Source: a virus. Taken from it: 63,118 bases of DNA. A program made the position numbers and the translations under genes. Each line of letters begins with the position of its first letter. Positions within the stretch are counted from its first letter, which is position 1. The notes below the pieces were generated by a model that searched no databases, was not told the DNA's origin, and worked only from the letters and a program-made list of their open reading frames with translations. The stretch is taken from the IMG/VR virus record IMGVR_UViG_3300006875_000022, positions 1-63,118 of that record, one strand, 5' to 3'. Positions 40,401-47,369 of the stretch are shown piece by piece.

Positions 40401-42602
40401 TACATATAATGTAAGTTTTGGGAATGTAGGCCATCCAGCTACCCAATCTGTGGTTATACCAGTGTAGATATCATCCCACTCAATTCTACCACCTCTTGCA
40501 AATCCAAATGGACTTGTGTTACAAACCTGAGCAGTCCACACTTCATATGTAGAAAGTCCCACTTTACCTGTTGCAGGTCCAAGGATTCTAGGCTTACCAA
40601 TTGAGCAAATTGGATAGACACCAACAGCAAGGTATTTCCTTTTTGTAAGTTTGTCTGTGTTACAGTCTGTATACTCCACCTCAGCAAAGTCAGGTCCTCC
40701 AGCAGGATCTACAGCAAGTGTGTCTATAAATACATTATACCCATCACAGATTTGTGAGTAGGCATTGTTTGTTGTATTGAGGAATGGATCTTTGTTAAGA
40801 TCGTTGTATGGATAGTTAGGATAGTAGTAGGTCTCTTCTTCTCTCTCGTATGTATTTACATTCCTAAGAATACCCTTAGCAATGATAGATTTATTAGTGC
40901 CACGATCAGCACGAACAATCTTGAACGCTACAATATCACTCTTCTGATCATCTGTAAGACTAGAAGACTGGATGAGAGCAGATACTTGTTGTACATCAAT
41001 ACGTACACCAATAGGGAACACTGCATCATTACCCATCACCATTCCACCAGGTCCTGTGAATATCTTTGATTCGTAAGCAGGGCTTACATTAATATCAGGA
41101 AACTTGTGGTGTCTGATAGGCTCACCAGCTAAATCACCCCATACATCTTTGTTACAAGGATAGGTGTCTGTAGATTCCCAATATGCAAATTGACCATACT
41201 GATATGGGCCTTTGTAATCAGGAGCTGGAGAATAACCAGGACTTGTACCAATTACAGATCCTGTGTTGTAGATTTTCCAATAAGGGGAATATCCCACTCC
41301 TCCAGATGTGTAATCAGGAACGCCTATAAAGTCTGGGTTGGTATCTGGCACATCAGGTTGCAAGTTCTCTGCAGGGCCTTTGATTCTACCAGGAATGTGG
41401 AATCCATCAGTTTGCTTGCCATTCTTAAGCAAGAATACTATTTCAAAAGCATACACCTCATCTCTTAGATAACCTCTGAGATTGGTGGCATTCAGTTCAT
41501 CTGCATAATTTTCTGTGGCAGGGATACGATAGGTTTCCCATAGCAAAGGAATCTGATTAGCAATGCTTTGATAGTTGATACGATCAATAGATGTAAGATT
41601 GTCCCAGATTAAAACATCTTGTGCATTTGTGAGGTCTTGCGCAACGTCATAATAAGGAAACTTCTCAAATATATCATTGATAGTCAAACGAATCTGTGTA
41701 ACGTTTTGACCAGTGTATGTGATTTGTTTCTGGAGGTTGTCAATATAGTAGGTGCCCACCAGTTCTACAGAAGTGATGTCATTCACTGTTTTGATAACTG
41801 CTAGGTTGAAATACTGATACAATCCAGTGTCCTCAAGATTGCTTATATTGAGGATGATAGATTTCCCAACAGGATAGTTGAAGTTCACTGATGTAATGAA
41901 TGGATCAGCAATTGGTGTTGGGTTAGTGATGGAATAGTAAGAAGTGTATGGATTACCCTGAGGATCAGAGTATTGTATAGCAAACTGATATGTACCAGCA
42001 ATCAGATTACCTGTGCTTGTAACATCAGCTACCTCCAGTTGAGGAATCTTAAAGTTGGGTTGAAGCTTAAGTTGATTACAGTCTAGATCGTCTGTATATT
42101 GAGGATCGCAGAAAGGAGTTCCAGATTTTAGAACTTTTGGTATATCATCAATATCTAGGTATCTCCTAGGATTAAATCCATCTGTCCAATATATCTCAGT
42201 GGTGCAATTAGTAATCTTGTGCGCCACCTTATGGATAGGATAGTCAATGTTGAAGTTGAGACAGGGAGCATTTACAATCACACGATACACACAATCATTG
42301 TTCTCCATATATCCAATTTGACTTCCGCCAGTTTCTGGATTAGTGATGAAGAATATGTGTTTGTTCTTCTCTTGGATGAAGTGGGTACCTATAAGTATAA
42401 AGCCAGAAGGGAACGTAACACAAAGTTCGTTCCCAGGCTCATTCTGATAGTTTACAGAATTAGCATCAAAGTTTTCAACAGCAGCATTCAATGCATAAGT
42501 TAATCTGCCCTTTTGGACCTGGTTAACAGTTTGGTCCATGTTAAGACCAGTGGTAGCATTATTGTACTCCTGTTTAATATTGCCGTTTTCCAATTCAGCC
42601 AT
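37494..42602 (-). CDS. Tail stabilization protein with poly-Thr linkers, 1702 aa
   Basis: The large tail-stabilization (stab, P22 gp10-like) protein of crAss-like phages: a beta-propeller-like protein that seals the tail below the portal. The N-terminus (GNIKQEYNNATTGLNMDQTV, then VQKGRLTYALNAAVENFD) and the IYWTDGFNPRRYLDIDDIP motif fit the family. The core ends near NFNTKSWISFHTYLPNWYIG (~residue 1450). It is followed by poly-Thr/Ser tracts (~1487-1512, ~1654-1679 and the last 10 residues) that link one ~140-residue Cys-containing domain (from DCRLEGEVEITDCP). Such Thr linkers and swapped domains are typical of variable surface decorations. It lies 5 nt after the 323-aa ring/connector gene. 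The usual C-terminal region appears in the next gene. Confidence 0.85.
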   Translation of the reverse strand: MAELENGNIKQEYNNATTGLNMDQTVNQVQKGRLTYALNAAVENFDANSVNYQNEPGNELCVTFPSGFILIGTHFIQEKNKHIFFITNPETGGSQIGYMENNDCVYRVIVNAPCLNFNIDYPIHKVAHKITNCTTEIYWTDGFNPRRYLDIDDIPKVLKSGTPFCDPQYTDDLDCNQLKLQPNFKIPQLEVADVTSTGNLIAGTYQFAIQYSDPQGNPYTSYYSITNPTPIADPFITSVNFNYPVGKSIILNISNLEDTGLYQYFNLAVIKTVNDITSVELVGTYYIDNLQKQITYTGQNVTQIRLTINDIFEKFPYYDVAQDLTNAQDVLIWDNLTSIDRINYQSIANQIPLLWETYRIPATENYADELNATNLRGYLRDEVYAFEIVFLLKNGKQTDGFHIPGRIKGPAENLQPDVPDTNPDFIGVPDYTSGGVGYSPYWKIYNTGSVIGTSPGYSPAPDYKGPYQYGQFAYWESTDTYPCNKDVWGDLAGEPIRHHKFPDINVSPAYESKIFTGPGGMVMGNDAVFPIGVRIDVQQVSALIQSSSLTDDQKSDIVAFKIVRADRGTNKSIIAKGILRNVNTYEREEETYYYPNYPYNDLNKDPFLNTTNNAYSQICDGYNVFIDTLAVDPAGGPDFAEVEYTDCNTDKLTKRKYLAVGVYPICSIGKPRILGPATGKVGLSTYEVWTAQVCNTSPFGFARGGRIEWDDIYTGITTDWVAGWPTFPKLTLYVVPGTVPVQIEGPGEICFDGPTLVTGPDCKGENPQPGFTEKYRQIFNSPETSFGQPFLGDILKLESVMFGRGKAHFVEVKDNAKYKLLTEEAQRDALESAEDLGDITTPFNATAMFTAYQAYLTIYVNGITRKNYAYSFNSIADYNYGVGVPDNLGIKQRTLDIARYLIPGVLNVGDIHNINNFQRESSVYLRTDLTKTALPFPDQSPNMLSGGNPIVTDISRFTISERNKCQAPAKEEDISVVSYYASLKNVFVNQYGQIYSYDTVDTGFQALVDDITPNVSTIFGGDTFISRFAFKTKLPFFIDNRVNAPDDSDIFYDEIGNIAYPKYWHSARSILKDYAITGVGVLSNIISYKAHNFDCPNSQFVAPGQPKDSNPGRTYYDGYFYLFAYGIPNFYCESSYNVDLRQAFNNREGDFWPHVSTGIPDDWVQQSFVPIIQDNTYYYNVTYSKQNRENTFTHLPIDWDKPCYTYYPFRAIYSDSQNIDSDNRVNSWLIYRAISYYDFPQNYGNLISLDGIQNRAVLARFENKTLMYNNLLTIDTSNPQAAYVGNPMLFRGAPPIDFAETDLGYVGSQNKMLLKIPQGQVTVDAKRGQIFLITGTQAVDISGFGSGVNRFLTDHLAFEILRYFPKVNTDNNYAGVGLHGVYDSKYDRVLITKLDYIPNRNDIVYDEVTKEFYVVKTVNGLTIKTPVNLTDQEYFCNKSWTLSFNFNTKSWISFHTYLPNWYIGENNFFYSGINGCCEDFEVIAGIPGPVPTTTTTSSTSTTSTSSTTTTTTTRDCRLEGEVEITDCPLDGIAIVTVPAPNPPCERPQGLTQEAFFTGYDIIVPPSNTVSTGSVTDACDAVNYLNTFGGSYVNVIPTYVLVEYQGLSIGSDVYIFNGTTDCETIPDGWYFTGASQAVNTVFHVVGGEISMIVVCQPTTTTTTSTTTSSTTTTTTTTIVPVDCVFDGTAEEITTTTTTTVPPL

Positions 42603-42607
42603 TACTA

Positions 42608-43579
42608 TTAATTATTTCGTCTCCAACCATATCTGTTAGTACGGTTAGGGAGTTCATACATATTAAATCTGTTCAAGTCATTCTTAATCCTACGCTGCTT
42701 AGTCCAAGGATCTTGCTTCTTAATCTCAATATCAGCCATGATGAATGCTTCATCAGCCTGTTGTTTGTAGAAAGCTAGCTTGGTTTGAAGCTGGTTGAAA
42801 GTCTCATCATTGGTCTGATTGGTGAGAGTTTCTATCACTTTGTATTTGATGAAAGCCTCAACAAACTCCCTGATACGATAGTTGTCAGGAATTAGCTGAT
42901 TTCCACCAGCATCATATTCTGTAGCATAGAAAAGAAGGTGCACAACACCATTGCGGAAGTTTGTAACAAACTTATTGTCTCTGATGTCAAATGAGTCATA
43001 ACCAGCAGATCCTGGGGTGAATTCACGTAAAGGGGGTGCCTCTTGATAGAATTCCCAGTTGCTGGTATAGTCTACACCACAGTTACCTTGTGCAGAGATA
43101 TTACCAGGCTTGAGAAGATATTCCTTTCGATATAGCACAGGGGCTTGGTTGTTTGTCTTGTAGACAGCTTGTACCAAATCAGGCATACACTTAGGACAGA
43201 AAGGATTGTTACATCCACCCTCATTACAAGGATTACCATACACAATTACAGGACTCACCTGAATTGTTGTAGAACTGGCAGCCTGTGAGTAGAAAGAGTT
43301 AGCCTGTTGATAGGGATAGCCATTTACAGCTGTACAAAGCCATGCTTCACGAACAGCATAAAAGTTGTCTGGGAGTCTAGCTTCGTAGTCACAGATGTGT
43401 AGGATTTCCTGAGAAATCACATAAGTGGTTCTACCCAGCTTCCTGAGACACTTGTCCAGGTAGGTGGGGAACATCAAATCATCAACTGCTCCTGTATCAA
43501 AATAGCTTTTGAATTCCTCCTTTACAGTGGAATACACAGGCTCTGGGCTGATGAAATTATATTTGTAATAGTATGACAT
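42608..43579 (-). CDS. Tail tubular/ring (head-tail connector) protein, 323 aa
   Basis: Likely the P22 gp4-like connector of crAss-like phages, which joins portal and tail. The N-terminus SYYYKYNFISPEPVYSTVKE then FDTGAVDDLMFPTYLDKCLR and the central Cys/Gly-rich strand region (CNEGGCNNPFCPKC) fit a connector with an inserted zinc-knuckle-like loop. The C-terminus contains helices (IREFVEAFIKYKVIETLTNQ) followed by a basic tail with KKQDPWTKQRRIKNDLNRF. Position directly before the stabilization gene (5-nt gap) and after the 159-aa gene matches the conserved tail-assembly cluster. The role is assigned from synteny more than from a diagnostic motif. Confidence 0.7.
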   Translation of the reverse strand: MSYYYKYNFISPEPVYSTVKEEFKSYFDTGAVDDLMFPTYLDKCLRKLGRTTYVISQEILHICDYEARLPDNFYAVREAWLCTAVNGYPYQQANSFYSQAASSTTIQVSPVIVYGNPCNEGGCNNPFCPKCMPDLVQAVYKTNNQAPVLYRKEYLLKPGNISAQGNCGVDYTSNWEFYQEAPPLREFTPGSAGYDSFDIRDNKFVTNFRNGVVHLLFYATEYDAGGNQLIPDNYRIREFVEAFIKYKVIETLTNQTNDETFNQLQTKLAFYKQQADEAFIMADIEIKKQDPWTKQRRIKNDLNRFNMYELPNRTNRYGWRRNN

Positions 43580-43584
43580 CTATT

Positions 43585-44064
43585 TTACTTTTTCCATTCG
43601 TGATAAAGATGTTGGTATTTATCATCCGTTTTTAGATAGTGTGACAGCAGTCTAGATGTGTTTCTGGAAGCTTTGAAATACCACAGGTTTGATTGTCTAA
43701 ACCTAGCTGTGTTTTTGAACCACACCCATCCAAAGAAATACCCCTCGGTGTGGAAGTTGAAGTTGTAAATCCTCTTACCCTTTTCTCTAGTCTTTTGCCA
43801 GTCAATAGGAAGATTGACAAAGTCCTCTTTTCCATCCTTTCCTTTCATCTTTCTACGCTTCTTCTTGTTAACAGAGAACTCACCAAACCCAAAAGGAAGC
43901 TTTGCTCTTTCTCCTGTCTCTAGGATGTATTCTTTGAAAGCCTCGTTGTAGGAATAGATGATGTTTCTCCACTCATCAAATGTAAGCTTGATGGAGGGAT
44001 GCTTCTTGCAGAAACTGTTGTAGTTATCTTTACTAGCGCTTCGCCAGTCTATTTTCACTCTCAT
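43585..44064 (-). CDS. Conserved basic protein of the tail-assembly cluster, 159 aa
   Basis: I recognise the pattern as conserved in crAss-like phages but not its function. Residues ~55-100 read LPFGFGEFSVNKKKRRKMKG then NLPIDWQKTREKGKRIYNFN; the GFGEF plus basic hairpin faintly recalls the HU/IHF beta-arm, although the rest does not obviously fit. The second half is aromatic and basic (FFGWVWFKNTARFRQSNLWY, LYHEWKK). The net positive charge suggests DNA or RNA contact, for example in the tail channel. Gaps of 1 and 5 nt to its neighbours put it firmly in the ring/connector operon. No zinc site or membrane segment is seen. Confidence 0.7.
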   Translation of the reverse strand: MRVKIDWRSASKDNYNSFCKKHPSIKLTFDEWRNIIYSYNEAFKEYILETGERAKLPFGFGEFSVNKKKRRKMKGKDGKEDFVNLPIDWQKTREKGKRIYNFNFHTEGYFFGWVWFKNTARFRQSNLWYFKASRNTSRLLSHYLKTDDKYQHLYHEWKK

Positions 44065-44065
44065 A

Positions 44066-44794
44066 TCATCTCAAGTTTGGGGCGTTAGGTGCTTGACCAT
44101 CAACGCCATCACTTGTGATGTCTGTTTTCAATCTGAAATACGTAGAGAGAAGCTTTTGAGAAGTGAGCTCTAACACTTGCTTTTCCAGATAGCCTGGAAC
44201 TGGTGATTCCTTGTCTAATGGATTTACACACAGTTGTTCTGGTGTATAATCAGGAGTTCCGCATCCACATTCAGGATACATAATTGCATTTGGAACATCT
44301 TCCTCAAAAAGAGCAACAAGTCTGATTGCTTTCAAAAGAGGGTTGTTCACATACAAATATCCATTAGAAATCCAGTAGTATTCTTCCTTTTTAATGATGG
44401 GAAGTTTGAGCAAGTTTACGTATCGGTTGATGGTTATTTCCTTAAGTTTCTTTCCTTGACCACTCATAGCGTTTATAGAATAAACACCCTGAATAACATA
44501 CTGGTAATTACCTTCTGTAATTCTAGGAAGCTTAAACTTTGTTCTAGAAACAGTGCAAGGATCTGCGTAATCACAGCATTCAGAAATAGGAACTTCCACC
44601 ATCTCCAAACAGGGAATGGTGGTAAAAACTGTATCGGTTGCCCATAACTTCCTCAAGTTAGTCTCACGCTTTATCAAGAGGAAGGCATTGTTCTTAATTT
44701 CAGACATAACAGCTCTATCCGTGATCAAGTTGTCCGTGGAGAGCAACTTGTGCATAGAGCGTACATCTGAAACTAACTTCCTAAAAGTTGACAT
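44066..44794 (-). CDS. Ring/tail-assembly protein candidate, 242 aa
   Basis: No diagnostic motif. Residues 1-55 are helical (FRKLVSDVRSMHKLLSTDNL, NNAFLLIKRETNLRKLWATD) and the middle is beta-rich with Cys residues (CLEMVEVPISECCDYADPC, PECGCGTPDYTPEQLC). The C-terminus has a helix EKQVLELTSQKLLSTYFRLK and a short tail. The same helix plus beta-sandwich layout is typical of phage head-completion or ring proteins, and the gene lies in the operon metallophosphoesterase - this gene - 159 aa - connector - stabilization. Its ATG overlaps the upstream stop by one base. Ring protein is the best guess from synteny; I cannot support a more exact role. Confidence 0.65.
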   Translation of the reverse strand: MSTFRKLVSDVRSMHKLLSTDNLITDRAVMSEIKNNAFLLIKRETNLRKLWATDTVFTTIPCLEMVEVPISECCDYADPCTVSRTKFKLPRITEGNYQYVIQGVYSINAMSGQGKKLKEITINRYVNLLKLPIIKKEEYYWISNGYLYVNNPLLKAIRLVALFEEDVPNAIMYPECGCGTPDYTPEQLCVNPLDKESPVPGYLEKQVLELTSQKLLSTYFRLKTDITSDGVDGQAPNAPNLR

Positions 44795-46044
44795 TATAAA
44801 TACTGTTTGAATATATTTGTTATTCCGTTATCATAGTCTATCAAAAATCCTGTCACCTCACCCTTGGTTACTGTGTATCCATTTTTATCATCCCATCCAC
44901 TCTTTGCTGTGGAGAAGGCTGGAAGTTGATAGAACTTAATACCGTTAAAATCTAAGCTCATTTCGTGGTGTTTGTCACCTGTAAATATGTAGAAGTTCTC
45001 GTGATCTGACCACCCATGTTTAAACTCCATTGGGAATATGTGTGCAAGTTTAGCAGGCTTTAATGCATCTCCGTGGTTAAACATCATTGCAGAGCTACCA
45101 TAACTTACGTACTTCCTATATCTTGGAGAGATGTCAAAGAATACACGCTCCTCATTTCTAAAGTAGGTTTTCAACCAACTGGCTAAATGCCATCCTACAA
45201 ACTCATCATGATTACCAGCTACAAATATCACCTCTACATCCTCACCTCTTTGAAGGAGCAAGTTTATTACACTCACTTCATGGTCACAGATAGCTTGGAA
45301 AGCATCGTGGTATGATAGGATGTTTTGTTGTGGGGTGCCTTTTGTAGTTGTGTTAGTGAACTCACTATTGAACTCATCAGAACCAATGATGTATTTGATA
45401 TCTGTGAGATTGTTAGCTAGAGCAGCTTGGTTTAAGATTATTTCCACCCTCTGGATGAAATCACCAAAGCGCTGGTCAATATCGTTCTCTCCTCCTATGT
45501 CTAGCTTATTTAAATGGGAGTCCTGTTTATTGATAATTAAGCAAGCTTCAAGTTTAGCTGTATCAAACTTAGGAGCCATTATTTCAGGAGAAACAGGTTC
45601 ATATGTCTCAAGGAAGCTAACAAAGCTGTCCTGGAATATCTGCTCACCTTTCTTCTTTCCTAGCCAAGCTTTAACTTGGTAGTGGGGTTGTTCAGCATTT
45701 CCCCAGTAGTTCTGTACGTATTTAGTTATCTCCCACTTGTCTGTGTCTATCTTGCACTTTTCAATCAACTCGTCTAAGCTCTTAATCTCTTCCTTAGAGT
45801 TGAACACCACCTCACCTGTTCCTTTCTGTATATCCTCGGAAAACCTTACAATTGCTTCTTCCAGTTCTCCAATGTAGCTTGCTATCTCTGCCTCATTTTG
45901 AGCTTCTTGGGAACCTCGCAGTTCTTTCATCAGCTCATCCACTTCATTCTCTGTAATGTTTAGTTTGTCTGCATAAAACTTTTTGCTTTTCTTCCAGTGA
46001 AGCATCTGCTCCAGCTGTTGCAGAAGAGATTGATTTTCAGGCAT
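44794..46044 (-). CDS. HTH-metallophosphoesterase (calcineurin-like), 416 aa
   Basis: A two-metal phosphoesterase of the calcineurin/Mre11-SbcD-like superfamily. Motifs in order: D-x-H (Asp175, His177), GSDEFN (Asp223), GNHD (277-280), HGD (324-326) and GDKHH (356-360). These cover the five metal-binding blocks, so it is probably active on a phosphodiester such as DNA or RNA ends. The first ~45 residues contain LHWKKSKKFYADKLNITENE, a helix-turn-helix-like segment, followed by an acidic coiled region (to ~100). It is the first gene after the strong terminator and a good promoter-like site, and it leads the tail-assembly operon. Its presence in a structural operon suggests a role in DNA processing during packaging or in ejected DNA; this is inference. 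Confidence 0.85.
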   Translation of the reverse strand: MPENQSLLQQLEQMLHWKKSKKFYADKLNITENEVDELMKELRGSQEAQNEAEIASYIGELEEAIVRFSEDIQKGTGEVVFNSKEEIKSLDELIEKCKIDTDKWEITKYVQNYWGNAEQPHYQVKAWLGKKKGEQIFQDSFVSFLETYEPVSPEIMAPKFDTAKLEACLIINKQDSHLNKLDIGGENDIDQRFGDFIQRVEIILNQAALANNLTDIKYIIGSDEFNSEFTNTTTKGTPQQNILSYHDAFQAICDHEVSVINLLLQRGEDVEVIFVAGNHDEFVGWHLASWLKTYFRNEERVFFDISPRYRKYVSYGSSAMMFNHGDALKPAKLAHIFPMEFKHGWSDHENFYIFTGDKHHEMSLDFNGIKFYQLPAFSTAKSGWDDKNGYTVTKGEVTGFLIDYDNGITNIFKQYL

Positions 46045-46072
46045 TTACGGTTTTGTTTGATTAAAATTGGCC

Positions 46073-46105
46073 TAAAGGTACGAAAGTTTTTTGATATTTT
46101 CCAAA
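46073..46105 (-). promoter_or_regulatory. Promoter-like site of the tail-assembly operon
   Basis: Minus strand: TTTG (46105-46102), 21 nt, TACCTTTA (46080-46073), one mismatch to TAnnTTTG. It lies between a strong terminator and the metallophosphoesterase start, where a new transcript must begin. Confidence 0.6.
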
Positions 46106-46111
46106 TTATTT

Positions 46112-46148
46112 TAACGAAGTTCATTATTGGTACTAACTAACTTCGTTA
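46112..46148. repeat. Inverted repeat upstream of the tail-operon promoter
   Basis: Perfect 10-bp arms TAACGAAGTT (46112-46121) and AACTTCGTTA (46139-46148) with a 17-bp spacer. It lies just upstream of the -33 element, a usual place for an activator site. It could instead be a second RNA hairpin behind the terminator. Confidence 0.55.
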
Positions 46149-46149
46149 T

Positions 46150-46185
46150 AAAATAAAAACTCCCCAGGGTGGAAACCCCAGGGAG
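46150..46185 (-). terminator. Strong intrinsic terminator
   Basis: Minus strand: an 11-bp stem (CTCCCTGGGGT / ACCCTGGGGAG with two G-T pairs), a TTCC loop, then TTTTTATTTT. It ends the transcript of the collar/adaptor genes and separates it from the next operon. Confidence 0.85.
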
Positions 46186-46187
46186 AA

Positions 46188-46216
46188 GCCTTGAAAACCA
46201 ACAAACAAGGCTTTTT
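46188..46216 (+). terminator. Second hairpin with plus-strand T-run
   Basis: Six-base stem GCCTTG / CAAGGC with a 12-nt loop, followed on the plus strand by TTTTT. Together with the adjacent minus-strand terminator it forms a bidirectional block; it would stop any antisense transcript entering from the left. Confidence 0.55.
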
Positions 46217-46222
46217 AGTCAA

Positions 46223-47059
46223 TTAGCATACATTGTCTGCACACACTACAAGGACAGGTGTTATGTTGTCAATAACTAGTCCTGAGAAAGTGTATGTTCC
46301 AGACGAGGTCACATTCTGTTGATAACTCACTGAAGAGCTGTCAGTTACAGTGATACAACCGTTCAAAGTGAATGATGAAACAAATATGTTCAAGGTTTCA
46401 CTTAAGCCTGTTTGGCTTGTGTTGTATGAGTGTGTATCTGTGCTGAATGGAACATCTGTTCCTCCAGTGAGAGTTGGTGTTACAGAGTTTACATCTATTC
46501 CACCGATTGTATATCCACCTATACCAGTTGACAAGTCAAATACCAAGTTTGTAAATAGGGTGGTAGTTGTGGTGGTTGTACAGATTCCCACCTCTGTAAT
46601 TATAGTGCCATTCTCTGTGTATGGAAGATCTACACTATTACAGTTACAGAAGTTTCCACTAGGATCACCAAAGCTCAACGCTATGCTCTGAGCAGAACCA
46701 TCATAGCAGCTATAATAGTGAATAATGTCTCCTGCTTCAGGAATGTTTTCTGAAACATAATCCCAGTTTCTACAATCAGCACATACAAAGACTGTAGTGG
46801 TGGTTGTAGTGGTTGTACTGCTGGTTGTTGTTGTAGTGGTTGTGGTTACTGTAATGTCTACATAATTTGTACAAATTCCTGTAGACTTCACTCTAATCAC
46901 TGTGGTGCCATTTGGAACAAGAGCTGAAGAATAACCAGCTTCTAGAGCTGCTTTACTCACACCTGTTTCAAATGCTGACACATAACCATCGACATCTGAA
47001 TAGAGATCGAATGGTCCTGTATCAGTTCCAGCTGTTGTTAATGTTATTAATACCGTCAT
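46223..47059 (-). CDS. Poly-Thr modular virion surface protein, 278 aa
   Basis: Modular beta-protein, probably surface-exposed. Residues 1-68 (VLITLTTAGTDTGPFDLYSD, VSKAALEAGYSS, VIRVKSTGICTNYV) match the first 65 residues of the 287-aa gene. Residues ~70-90 are a poly-Thr/Ser linker, then comes a Cys-rich domain (CADCRNWDYVSENIPE to CNCNSVDLPY), a second Thr run at ~157-167, and a C-terminal beta-domain (FDLSTGIGGYTIGGIDVNS) of about 110 residues. The design is domains on Thr strings, the same as the C-terminal part of the 1702-aa protein. It lies 11 nt after the 94-aa gene and is the last gene before the strong terminator. It could be a decoration or host-recognition protein; no enzyme motif is seen. 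Confidence 0.75.
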   Translation of the reverse strand: MTVLITLTTAGTDTGPFDLYSDVDGYVSAFETGVSKAALEAGYSSALVPNGTTVIRVKSTGICTNYVDITVTTTTTTTTSSTTTTTTTTVFVCADCRNWDYVSENIPEAGDIIHYYSCYDGSAQSIALSFGDPSGNFCNCNSVDLPYTENGTIITEVGICTTTTTTTLFTNLVFDLSTGIGGYTIGGIDVNSVTPTLTGGTDVPFSTDTHSYNTSQTGLSETLNIFVSSFTLNGCITVTDSSSVSYQQNVTSSGTYTFSGLVIDNITPVLVVCADNVC

Positions 47060-47070
47060 GAGTTATTGAT

Positions 47071-47355
47071 TTAAATAAGTGTAGTTGTTGTGGTGGTAGT
47101 GGCATTAATTGCATTAATCTGCTGCTGTAAAGAATACACAGTGCTTTTAAGAATGCAGATTTGTTCATCTAACTTCTGCAAAGACACTGTGAGTGTATTG
47201 CAGGTTTGGATGGTTGTACAGGGAAGATTAGGGCCACTATACCCAACATAATCAGATGACACTATATTTGATGCACAAGGGTTTGATCCAGGGCAAGGAA
47301 TAGTGTTTGTTACTGGTACAGGATTACAGCAAGGATTTTCTGGAAGGAATATCAT
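47071..47355 (-). CDS. Short fibre/adaptor protein with docking-like module and Thr tail, 94 aa
   Basis: I choose the ATG at 47355 (MIFLPENPCC), 14 nt after the collar gene stop. An upstream ATG at 47397 would add 14 unlikely residues and overlap the collar gene. The N-terminus is Pro/Cys-rich (NPCCNPVPV, CPGSNPC). A docking-like module follows (YVGYSGPNLPCTTIQTCNTL then LQKLDEQI), shared with three fibre or collar genes. A predicted coiled coil (ILKSTVYSLQQQINAINA) and a seven-Thr tail end it. Probably a trimeric coiled-coil adaptor or whisker. No enzymatic motif. Confidence 0.7.
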   Translation of the reverse strand: MIFLPENPCCNPVPVTNTIPCPGSNPCASNIVSSDYVGYSGPNLPCTTIQTCNTLTVSLQKLDEQICILKSTVYSLQQQINAINATTTTTTTLI

Positions 47356-47369
47356 TTTACGTAAGAAGT

